Shown here: positions 1-10,186 of the stretch, piece after piece
Layout: each line of letters opens with the position of its first letter
Numbering within the stretch: position 1 is the stretch's first letter
Assembly: GCA_000727475.1 (NCBI GenBank)
Contig: KL647300.1
Coordinates: 1,482,833 to 1,546,832, forward strand
Length of the DNA stretch: 64,000 bases
Reading direction: 5' to 3'
Origin: Sarcocystis neurona
Lineage: Eukaryota > Apicomplexa > Conoidasida > Eucoccidiorida > Sarcocystidae
Notes under the pieces: model-generated
What the model saw: the letters and a program-made list of their open reading frames with translations, nothing else
Databases searched by the model: none
Told to the model about the DNA's origin: nothing
Translations under genes and position numbers: made by a program

Positions 1-3000
1 CTGCGACTCCGCTGCTGCCTCCGCTGTCGCCTTTCCTCACTTCCTGCTGCTCCACGCAGGTTGTTGCTGCCGCAGGCCAGCCGAATCTCCTGCTGCCACC
101 AAGCAGCTACTGCAGCCTTTTCTTCTTCTGCCTCGGCTTCGGTTGTTGCTGCCGCTGTCGGCTCTGACTCTGCAATGTCCCTGGTCTCTGCGCGCAGCTC
201 TTCCGCACACATCTGAAAGGGATCTGCGTCTTTCACTGGCAACTGCGCTGGTGCTGCCGCTGCTGCCTGCCAGCTTCCTGCAGCGGCTCTCCTGCCTCCT
301 GGTGCGGCTCTCGTGACGCCTGTTGCAGCTGCTGTTGCGCTCTTTTCTTCTTCTGGCAGCAGCGATGGGGAGTTCTCCTGCGTACCTGCACCAACACCTG
401 TGTGTCTGTGAACTACGACGTCTTTCTCAGCAGCAGCTGAAACAGGATCGCCGACTGCTGCCATTGTTAATGTTTGCTGCTCGTGTCCCTCGTCTTCACT
501 GCCTCGAGGCCTTGTCACTCTCCCGTTCTGGTCTTGCTGGGCGTCGGCACTCCACTGCTGTTGCTGTTTCTCAGGCTGCTGCTGTGGCTCCTTCATGGCG
601 TGGATGCTCCGCTGCTGCTGTTCCTCTGCTGTGTAATGGTGCTGCTCCTCCGCTGCGTCCTGCTGCTGGTGGGCGCTAATTGGCTGCTGTACGTGTTGCT
701 CTCGAGCATGTCTGCGCTGCTGCTGAGGGTGTTGCTGCAGGTGCTGCGCTTCCGCTGCAAGGCCTTGCTCACGGTAGAAGTCTCGCCACACGTCAGCAGC
801 AGCAACGGCAGCACCACCGCTGGCAGTAGGAGCAGCAGCGGCATACGATCGAGCAGCACAGCCGTCGGAAGAGACAGAGGAAAGTCGCTTCAGCTGCTTG
901 CTCTGCGGATCCACGCGGTAGATCTGCGTTGCAATGCGAGCAGCAAAAGAAGCGTCATGCGTTGCCACAACAAGAGCCCCGTCGAAACGCTGAAGAGCGG
1001 TTTCTAAGCTTTGTACCGTCTCGCTGTCCAAGTGGTTGGTGGGCTCATCCAGCAATAGCACACGACAGTGTCGGACTTCTGCTGCCTTTCCTGCTGCTCT
1101 TGGTGTTGGCCATACTTCTTCTTCTGCACTTGGGTCTTCGTCTCCTGCCCCTTCTTCACCTCCTTCTGCTGCTCCTTCGGCTGAAACTACCGGTGCCGCC
1201 GCTCCTGCTTTCCCTGCTGCTGTTGCTGCCACCTCCCGGGCACCAGGTCTGGCAGCGCGGAGAGAAGAACGAAGAGGAAGCGCCGCAATAGCAGCGCACT
1301 GCTGCGACAGCAGCAGCGCAGCCAGAGCAGCACGAGCCTTCTCCCCCCCGCTCAGCGTACCCACAGGCTTCCGCACGTTCTCCTTCTTGAACTTGAGTCT
1401 CCCCAAAATTTCAAGCACCGCTGCTTCTCTCGTCTTCGCTGCTGCTGTCTCTGCTGCTGCCGTCCTGCGCCGTCGGCTGCCAGCGTCTTGCTCCTGCTGC
1501 TGGGGACTGCCTCTGTATCGCAACTCAGCAGCAGCAGCAGGAGTCCCAGCACGTCGCAGTGGTGGCGGCGGTGGGGCACTGGTGGCAGACGCCTCTGCAT
1601 CACCAGCAGCATCAGCAGCGAAGGCGTGGCTCCCGCAGGCAGCAGAGAGCAGAGTTCCACAGGGAGGAGGAGGAGGAGCAGCAGCAGCTGCTGTCTTCCG
1701 CTTCCTCCGTTGTGAATGGTGGTGTTGCCGCTGCAGTGCTGCGGCCTCAGCAGCAATTTCTGCGGCACGCTGCTGAACAGCCTCCAGCAGCGGTAGATCG
1801 CCAGCAAGTGCCGCATCGCCGTGCTGCTGTTCGAGCAGTCGAATCTCTCCTTCTAGACTTCTTCGAGTTAAAATACGCTCCCCTTTCAGCAGCAGAGTCC
1901 AGCCTTCTTGCTGCTGCTGCTGCAACATCGCATGCTGCTTCCTCCCTTCATACAGATGCTGCAGTAGCTCAGCGGTGGACTCGTGCTGCTTCTTATCTTG
2001 CGGTAACCGCTCCGTCTGCAGCGGGCCAGACTCATGCGGTTGCGGCAGCTTGTGCTGCGCGTGCTGTTCAGCGTGTTCCTGCAGCATCACATGTCGCTGC
2101 TGTTGCTGTTTGTTTACCTGATGCTCCGTTTGCTGTTGCTGCTTCGGCTGCTGCTGCGCCTCAGATTCTTGCTGCCGCCGGTCACCTTGACCCGGATGCG
2201 CAGTGTGCTGCTGCTGGCGTCCTCTTTCTTCCTGGTGCAGCCCCGTGAGCTGCTGGCCCTGGCACCTCTTCTCGCGCTCCTTTTCAAAGCCCTGCTCTCC
2301 CCGCCCGCGCTGCGTCGTGCACCGGCCAGCTGCATCTCTCGCAACCTCGCTGACCGCTTCGTCGCTGCTGATGCTGTGGTACGGGGTGACAGACGCTTCA
2401 CTCAGGAAGCGTCTGACTGGTGGTGGGTCTGCTGCCGTACCTTCGAGTGGTCTTTCTTGGCTGCCAACGAGTCGTTCTGCTACTGCTCCTCCGTAGCCTC
2501 TGCGACCTGCTTCTGCTGCGGATGCACGGTCCCCTGCTGATCTTGCTGTTGCAGCGCCTCCAGCAGCAGCAGGGTGAGTCCGAGAGGCACCACCTGCTGC
2601 CACGTTTGAAAGTGCGGCTTCACGCCGCGCTTCTGTTGCAGCCGCTGCTGCCGTGGTGGCATCGGTAGCGTCTGCTGCAACTGCATGCAGCCGTCCAGCG
2701 AGCGCCTTGAGGAGCGTCGATTTGCCTGAACTGTTCGGTCCCACAATAGCAATGCGAGAATGCTGGCGCAAAACTAAGTGAACTTCCCTCAGTATTTCTC
2801 GTATGACCCAACGTCCCTCCATCTTCTTTTCTCTCTCCTGCTGTTGCTGTTTCTTTCTCTCTTCTTTCTCTTCTCTATCTGCTGCTGTGAAGACGCCGCC
2901 GTCATCACTCTCCGGTGCTTGTGCATGGTTTTCGCAAAGTGGCTCAGGTTCTGCTGTGCCTCCTGCTCCTACGTCCGCTCCTGTGTCTGCTTTTGTCGCT

Positions 3001-5104
3001 GCTGCTGCGCTCGCTGCTGCTGCGCCTGCTGCTGCTGCGCCTGTTGCTGCCGCTCCTGCTGCAGCTTCCGCTGTTGCTGTCGCTGCTTCTGCTTCTGCTG
3101 ACGCTGCGCCTGCTTCTGCTTCTGTTTCTGCTGCCGTTGTTCCTTCCTCTGCTTTTGCTGCCGTTGTTCCTTCCTCTGCTTCTGCTGCTACTGCCGCCGA
3201 TATTCTTGCTCTGTGCATCTGGCACGTCTGTTCTGTGTCAGGCCCTCCGTCCGCGGTGTCTTGGCAGTTTACAAGAAACGCATCTGCTGCTCGTGTCACT
3301 GGCTGCCCCTCCCGCTGCTTGTCTCTGTGCGCCGCCTCCTGCTCGTCAGAGCGACTGTCGCTTTGGCTCCTGGTGCTGCCGAAACTGGCACTGCACGTGA
3401 CTTTATTTCTGACGCCGTACGCAGTCAAGCTGCTGCCGTCTACGAGGCTGCTGCAGCTACCCAACCTGACAGGGGCCGGGCTATTCCTGCAGCGTACGAC
3501 GTTGCTGTTGCGGGGCGTGCCGTTCGTGCTGTTTGACTGGCTGGTGCTGCTCCCGCAGGTGCTGTCGCTGCCGGTGGTGCCTCTGCCCTGCTTCTCGTGT
3601 GCAAGGAGCCGGCTCCACCTGCTGTCTGGCTTGATATTTGCTGTTCTAGATCCTGCAGCAGCAGCTGCATGCGGCAGCCAAGAGCAATAGCCCAGCGTGG
3701 CGTCGGCCAAACGCAGAAGCTCCTCTCCTTCATCTTCCGGTTGCTGTGGCAGCACGCCGTTGCTAACTTGGCTTCCTCTCGTCGCTGCTGTTGCTGCTGC
3801 GACCTCTCTGCTGTTGCAGTGCCAGTGGAGCGTCCACCGGCTGCTGTGGCTCCCTCCGGCCCCTCCTCTGCTGCTGCCCTTTGCTGCTGCGGCGCCTCCA
3901 GCCGGGTGCTGTTGCTCGTGTTGCAGCAGCGCTCGCAGCAGCGCCTGCTCGGTTGCGTCCTCCCCCCGCGCCGGCTGCCAATTGCTGGCTGCTGCTGTTC
4001 GAAGACTGTTCGCGGCGGCGCGCTGCATCTCTCGTTTCCTTTGCCTCTTGCTGCTCTGCTGGGACTCCTGGTTCTTCCTCGGCCCCTTTCGGCTGCTGCT
4101 GCGCTGTTGCTTCTGCAGCTGCCGAACCCGGTGTTGCTGCAGCTGCCGCAGCAACACATTGTGCTGCTGCTCCCACTGCAACAGCAAAGCCGCCTGTCGC
4201 CGCTGCAGGGCCGCGCAGTCTCCGGCGACCTTCTCGCTTATGTGTCCTCCTCTTAGTTCAACGGTATGAGTAGGAAACAGCAGTTTTTCATTTTGACGAA
4301 GATAATGCTTCACACTGCAACTTCCTTTCCTGTCCTTTCCTTCTCCTTCTCCTCGATGCTGCTGCTGCTCTTCTTCCTCGTCCATACTCACCTGCTGCCC
4401 GCCTGCCTCTTCCTTCTCTTCGCCTCGAGACTCATGCGACGCGTCGTCCCCGTCGTCTTCCCATTGCTCCCTCTGCAGCCTTTGAGGCTGATGCTTGAGC
4501 TGCTGCTGCTGTTGGTAGCGGCGCTGCTCCAGCAGCAGCGGAGTGGTGTACAGCAGGCGGGCGTCATGGGAAACAATGAGCTGCGGCTGGGGCAGCTGCG
4601 CGAGCAGCAATCGCAGCGCTGCTGCTGTTGATGAGTCGCAGTGGTTGGTCGGTTCATCCAGCAGCAGCACATCGGGCTTGCACGCCAGCAACCTTGCGAT
4701 GTGGACCCGCATGCGCGCACCGCCGCTGAGGTCCTTCAGCTGCTGCTGCTGTTGTTGTGAAGTCGAGAAGCCAGCAGCAAGCAGCACCTGCTGCACCCAC
4801 GCGCGGTGCACGCCGCCTCCATGCGGCAGCAGCAACTCGTGCTGCTCCTCCAGACGAGCCGCTAAGGCAGCCATCAGCTGACCAACGCGACGCTGCTGTT
4901 GCTGTCCCTCTTCCTCGGCCTCCTCCTTCTTCTTCTGCCCAAGTAGCAGCTGCTCCTGCTCTCCCCGCCGCAGCTGCTGCTGCGGCTGGTATTGTCCCGC
5001 CTCTCCTTGCCGCTGCAGCTCCTTCGCAGCAGCTGCTGCCGGGGCGGAAGCTGGCAGCAACGCCCACCGTCTCTCCGCGGAATGCTGCGCAAGCACGGCG
5101 CCGG
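1..5104 (-). CDS. ABCF gene, exon 2: rest of NBD1, linker, NBD2 (partial)
   Basis: I followed a single open frame on the minus strand from 5104 to the window edge. In order: a charged Gln/Glu/Lys-rich segment; the helical part RRVGQLMAALAARLEEQ; signature and Walker B of NBD1 (4733-4641); a Gln-rich linker; LLRLADATLGY opening NBD2 (about 3686-3722); an Ala/Ser insert; Walker A of NBD2 (about 2711-2742); a Gln-rich helical region; VLEILGRLKFKKENVRKPVGTLSGGEK (about 1344-1430, here shown only by its ends VLEILGRL and LSGGEK); a short insert; then LLLDEPTNHLD (1028-1063). The tail is Gln/Glu-rich and open at position 1. The acceptor could be another nearby AG, but this one preserves phase. Confidence 0.82.
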
Positions 5105-8100
5105 CTGCAGCAACAAGGGCAAAGACGCACCGCCATACCAGCCACCAGCAGCAGAGCATCATCAGGCAGCAGCAGCAGCAGCAGAGCATCACCAGGCAGC
5201 AGCAGCAGCAGAGCATCACCAGGCAGCAGCAGAAGCAGATGCAAGCCCCACACAGTCGCGCAGGCCTTCTCAATCTCAGAGTTCTTCAAGCCCGCGCGGA
5301 GCAGCTAACGCACATCTGCGGGGAAGAGGGAAGCAACACGCCCGTTACTCCGCAGAAGTGTTTGCGCCGGTGTGGGGCTGAAGAAAGAGACACAGGCGGG
5401 CGTGCAGCTGAATAGCTGCCAACCCTCCCGCGCCTCTTCCCGCCGGTCTGCCAGAAACGTTCTCTACGCAACCCCCTGCTGCAGCCAGTATATACCCAAT
5501 ATATACACATATATATGCATATATTTGTATATATCTTCATATCTATACAGTTATAGAGGTACATGGAGAGACGCATGCACATGAGATGCAAAAGCAGAAA
5601 CACATCTTTATATATGCATGTGGAGCATCCGCTTGTCTACATGCACATATATATATATATATATACAGAGAGAGACAGAGACATATGCAATGCAGAGGCA
5701 AGCTGAGACACGGGAGGTTCCAAAACATCTATATATATGTAGATATATGTAAATATATGCGGAAGTGTATATACGCCAGAAGCGTGCACATATATATGGA
5801 AGGCTTATACGTCAGAAGAAGCAAAAACATCGATGTATACGTCTACAGGCGGGAGGGACGGGGAGAGGTAGACACTGGAGATGCAAGAAGTGGATCAAAG
5901 CGTTCCTTTATACATATGTATGGCAAAGAGAAAAAGACACATTTAGGTCTAGATGTGAGAGACAGGGAGGGTGCTATAGCGGATAAAAAAGAAGATCAAA
6001 ATGTCTCTTCATATATATACGGGAAAGAGAGAAACTCAGAATCCATACAGGTGAGAGAGAGACGGGCAGGGCAAACACAAGGGATCAAAAGGAGATCAAA
6101 ATGTCTCTTCACACATATGTATGTATATCTGTATATGCCTATAGGAGCAATAGAAAGAGAGACACATAGAGGTCCACGAGTGAGAAATGGAGAGCGCCAG
6201 GGTAGCACGCCAGCAGGAAACGACGCGCGTCTCCGAGACGCAGCGGAGACCGACTGCCGCGCACACACGCGTAGAAGCGGGAGGCGGTGGAGGAGCCGGA
6301 AGACGGGCGCATGCAGATGGGACTTTGCTGGCGAGGACGACCAGGTGCAGTCAAAACAGCACGCAGAGAAAGGGAGAGACTCCAGCGCACGCATGCGCAT
6401 GTGCGCCGGGCAAGTCGCGCGGTCCGACCGGAGTGGTGCAGCACGTGCCACTGTCTGCTGCTCTGCTGCTGCGGCTGCAGCTGCCCACCACGGGCACACA
6501 CGTCCACACACAGACAGCTGCAGTGGTCCGCCTCTGTCCCGGTCTTCCCTCTGACATTTCCGCCTCCTCCTCCTCCTCCTCCACGTCTCTCGCGGAATCT
6601 CCTCGCATGTTCGTCTCCCTCGCCGACTCCTCCTCGGTGTCTCCCTGACTCATTTCTGTCTTGGGTTCGTCTCCCTCTGTCTCTCATTCCCCCCGTCTCG
6701 CTGTCTCTCATTCGCCCTGTCTCGCTGTCTCTCTGACGCTGCCTCGCCGTCTCCCCGACGCTACCTCGCTGTCTCTCATTTACTCCTCCTCGGTGTCCCT
6801 CATTTACTTTTCCTCGGTGTCTCTCGGACGCATTCTCTCCATCTGTTCGACCCTTCTTTTCTGCCTCGGTCTCCCTACTTTCGCTTTTCTGCCTTCTCTT
6901 CCTCCCTCCTTTCTCTGTCTTTTCCGCCTTCTCGTCCTCCCTCGGAGTCCTCCTCTTTCTGCTGCTGACTCGCTCGGCGCGACTGCAACGGGGCGCCTCG
7001 GGCTCCGCTGCTGCTACGTAGAAATGCAGCAGCAAGTCACTCTTGGGAGACGCATTTGCCGCGGTCCTTGTCGATTTCGACCTGCTACTGCTACTACTAC
7101 TACTGCCACGCAGCAGCAGCAGCAAGGCTGTCCCGCCCTGCTGCTGTCCCCTTGCTGCGGAACAGCGGAGTCTTTGTGCCCTGCATCACTGCCTACTAAA
7201 AGAAATGTCACAAGTTTGCCGATGCTTCCTTCTTCTCTTCAGAATGTGTGTCGCTCCAAGGGGCAGCAGCAAGTCGCGGGCATCCGGTCTGGTTCCTTTC
7301 TTCTTTCGAGACGCCTCCTGGGGCTGGCTCTGGGCGTGGGGTGTCGGCAGACAGGACGCGAGCCAGGGGACGCGAGACCCGTCACTGCGGAGCTGCTGCG
7401 ATACACACACGCGCTTCTCGACGGCTTGAAGAGGAACTTTTCTATCTTACGCGTTTGCAGACGCAGACGACGAGAAAACCTTGAAAGTGCCGCGTGCAAA
7501 TCATTATTATCCATGTCCCCTCTCTACGTGTGTGTGTATTCTCTATATGTGCGTATCTCTGGTAGATATATATGCGTGCGTGTGCGTACGAATAAGAGGT
7601 GTGTTGTTATGCGGCCCCGCGTCACCACGTTAACACAGAGATATTGAAGCTCCGCATGCGAGACACTAGTCAAGTCTCACGAGCTTACCCGTCCATACAC
7701 ATGTGTCTCTCTCTCTATATATCTTTGTGTCTGTTTTTATAAGGATACCTGCGTGCACACGTCTGTAGACAGAGACGAGACAGGGACAGACAGATAGAGA
7801 CACAGAAGAAGAAAGGGAAGAGTGAGACAGGAAGGCACCCGCCCAGAATAATGCTGCTTGCCTTACAGATGCTGTTCTGTTCGACGTTCTGCGCCGCGGC
7901 CCGCGCCGTCTCTGCTGCTGCAGCAGCCGCACGTCCTTCTCCGACGGCATCAAGCGCCTCGCACAGGTGCTCGGTTTCCGCTTCGACACGTGCTAGCAGC
8001 TGCATGTATCCGGCAGCAACATATTCTTCAACGCTCTGATTTTCTTCTGCAGCAGCGAAAGCAGCAGCAGAGAGGCCTTGCTGCTCGAGCAGTCCCACAC

Positions 8101-10186
8101 GTAGCCCGGGTCTTGAGAACTCAACGTACGAGTTCGCTGCTGCTGCTGCTGCATCAGGAGATAAGACTACGTCCCCCACTTCTGCTGCTGCTCCAGCGCC
8201 TCTTCCGCTTTCTCCCGCTGCAGCTAGCTGCTGCACACCTCGTCTCTGAGCTTCTTCCTCCGAGCCCCTTCGGTCTTTCCCGCTATCTTTCCTGCTGCTA
8301 CCGCTGCTGTATTCGCTTCTTCTGCTGCTGCCGTCGTTCCGTCTGCTGCTGCTTTTGCTGTCCCTGTCCTCTCTGCTGCTGTAGCTGTCGGTGGGGTGAC
8401 GCCTGCTGCTGTGGGGTGGCAGCAGCAGCCGCTGGGACGGCTGGAAGAGCTGCTGGGTCTGTACATCTGCTGCCGCCTTTATAAGACGTAACAGCGAAGA
8501 TTTCCCCGCTCCATTCGGACCGACGAGCAGCACCTTTTCTCCTTCAGCAATAAAAATAGCAGGCCGTTCCTGTTCCTGCTGCAGCAACCACTGCTGCCGC
8601 TGCTCTTGCGTTGCTGCTGCTGCTGCTGAGACAAAGCAGCTCTGTGGAAGCAACCGCGTTATACCCGTGCGTATACGCACCCACGTCGCCCGACGCTGTT
8701 GCTGTTGCTGGTGCCTTTCAGGTGAAGAGACACCCGAAATATGCAGGCGCTTGACGAAAGATGGGGAAGTAAACGGAGAAGTGTGGGGTGCAGCACCGCC
8801 CTTGCTGCTACCAGAAGCTCGCAGCCATGAGGCATGCCGCAGTCTTCGATTTCCTCCTTCCAACGCCCCTTCTGTCTCTTCTGCTGCTGCTGCTCCTCCT
8901 CCTCCTGCGCTTCGGTGTCCGCCACCTGCTGCTGCTGCTAGCCGTGCTGCTACGGCTGCAGCACCTGCTGCTGCACGGCTTGCTGTTGGGCGCTGCAGAA
9001 ACGCAGAAGAGGCTGCTTCTCTTGCCTGTCCTGCTGCTGCTATGTTCCTCCGCTGTGCCGCTGCTGCAGCCCACCTTGTTGCTGCTGCAGTGTCTGCTGG
9101 TGCTATGATCAGCGGCCTGCCTCGTCCACTGCTTCGTGAAGCTGCTCCTGCTGGCCACGCAATCTGTGCAACACATACAAGCGCGGTTCCTGCCGCAGCG
9201 GCTGACGCTGCTGCTGTTGCTGATCCTGCTCTTGGTGCTCCTCGTAACGCTGCACCTGCTCTTGCTGGTGCTGCTGCTGCTCGTGCTGCGCCTCGTGGTG
9301 CTGCCGCTAGTGCCGCCGCTGATGCTGCTGCTGATGCTGCTCTTGGTGCTGCTGCTGCTGCCGTTGGTATTGCTCTTGATGCTGCTGCCGATGATGCTCT
9401 TGGTGCTGCTGCCAGGGCTGCTCCTGGCACTGCTGCTGACGCTGTTGCTGTCGCTGGTGCTGCAGCTGCTGCTCCTGCTCCAGTTTTTGCTGCTGTCGCG
9501 TGCTGCTTGGGCACTGGAGCCCCAGCGGAGGAGGGGCGTGGTGGCGCCCAGGAGAAGCAGCCGACATACAGAGAAGAAACACCTACGTACGGTAGGAGGC
9601 AGCAGAAGAAGCTAATTTGTCTATGGTGGGTAGGTCGGTGGCGTGGCCTGGCAGCACCAGCTGCGAAACCAGCAGCAGGAGAAAGAGCAAACTTCTTTGT
9701 TGCTACTGCTGCTGCTGTGGCTGCTTCTGCAGCAGCAGACGCGGCACCGTAAGTCAACGCAGTAGCAGAACCTACAGCAGCAGCAGCTGGTGAAGGTGCC
9801 GCAGCAGGACCGGCAGACGTGTCGGCAGCAGCCGCAGAAGCAACAGCGGCTACAGCGTCAGCAGCAGCAGCAGCGCCAGTCGGCCTGGAGGCGGCAGAGG
9901 CAAGTGCCTGCTGACTGAACGCAGATGCAGACGAACTAGCAGCAGCTGCTGCAGCGGTAGAGGCGTCATTAGCAGCAGCCGCCGCCAGAGAGGAAACGGC
10001 AGCGGTAGAAGAGAAATGAAGTGATGAACGCACGTGTGGACCTTCAAGAGGTGTGGGGCTCCTGCTCCTGCAGAACGAGGCAGCAGCAACACAGAACAGC
10101 AGCAGCAGAAGCCACAGCAGCAGCAACAGCAGCAGCAGGAACCCCGCGCGACACGTTGGTTTCCGCAGACGCATGTGCCCTTCCAT
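1..10186 (-). CDS. ABCF-family twin-ATPase (GCN20/EF3-like), two exons, 3' end cut by window edge
   Basis: Soluble ABC ATPase with two nucleotide-binding domains and no transporter membrane domain. ABCF proteins act on ribosomes and translation factors. Coding model: 10186-7867 joined to 5104-1, about 2,474 residues with no stop before the edge; ABCF proteins are usually 550-1,100 residues. NBD1: Walker A GPNGAGKSS near residue 555, signature LSGGARMR near 898, Walker B LLLDEPTNHCD near 915, switch VSHD. NBD2: opening strand LLRLADATLGY near 1235, Walker A GPNSSGKST near 1560, signature LSGGEKAR near 2022, Walker B LLLDEPTNHLD near 2121, switch ATHD. All catalytic motifs of both sites are intact. 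Low-complexity Gln/Ala/Ser inserts separate them, including about 320 residues between the first strand and Walker A of NBD2. The ATG at 10186 is preceded directly by an in-frame TAG, which fixes the start. Family is certain; exact subfamily and substrate are not. Confidence 0.88.
5890..6170. repeat. Degenerate tandem repeat, period about 98-100 bp, three copies
   Basis: The unit beginning GATCAAA recurs near 5896, 5994 and 6094. Copies two and three share GATCAAAATGTCTCTTCA exactly, 100 bp apart. Between these anchors each copy has a GA-rich part and a TA/CA-rich part. It lies in the ABCF intron. Confidence 0.7.
6650..6835. repeat. Pyrimidine-rich degenerate tandem repeat
   Basis: Variants of CTCGCTGTCTCTCATT and CCTCGGTGTCTCTC recur every roughly 20-30 bases on the plus strand, so the transcribed ABCF pre-mRNA is purine (GA) rich here. 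This is intronic. Confidence 0.6.
7867..10186 (-). CDS. ABCF gene, exon 1: N-terminal leader, Ala-rich region and Walker A of NBD1
   Basis: Residues 1-773. It opens with a short basic stretch, then a hydrophobic Leu/Trp/Phe run (about residues 16-37), then Arg/Ser/Pro-rich sequence; this resembles a signal peptide followed by a transit-like segment. A long Ala-rich region and a second hydrophobic patch follow. The ABC domain starts late, with LLVGPNGAGKSSLLRLI at about 8487-8533. Downstream sequence including SRPGLRVGLLEQQGLS and NQSVEEYVAAGYMQLLARV matches the usual region after Walker A in ABCF proteins. The exon ends at the donor ATCT|GTAAGG (7866-7861 on the plus strand) in phase 1. Confidence 0.8.

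Larger units (their letters stand above)
5105..7866 (-). other. ABCF intron 1 (2.76 kb)
   Basis: The donor is GTAAGG and the acceptor is TTGTTGCTGCAG next to 5104. Phase 1 at the donor pairs with a two-base codon remainder at the acceptor. The intron holds TA-rich microsatellite (about 5485-5790), a degenerate tandem repeat of about 100 bp (5890-6170), a pyrimidine-rich degenerate tandem block on the plus strand (about 6540-6960), and short CAG arrays on the plus strand near 7086-7130 and 5110-5235. I see no convincing exon in it. The open frame at 5586-6554 on the plus strand is a by-product of the tandem repeats. Confidence 0.75.

Noticed and set aside
4654..5289. Minus-strand frame with Leu-rich repeats at 5130-5289
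   Set aside because: It is a different frame from the ABCF signature motif; its start is intronic CTG repeat.
5586..6554. 322-codon plus-strand frame
   Set aside because: It is built from the tandem repeat of about 100 bp and TA runs inside the ABCF intron, with no domain.
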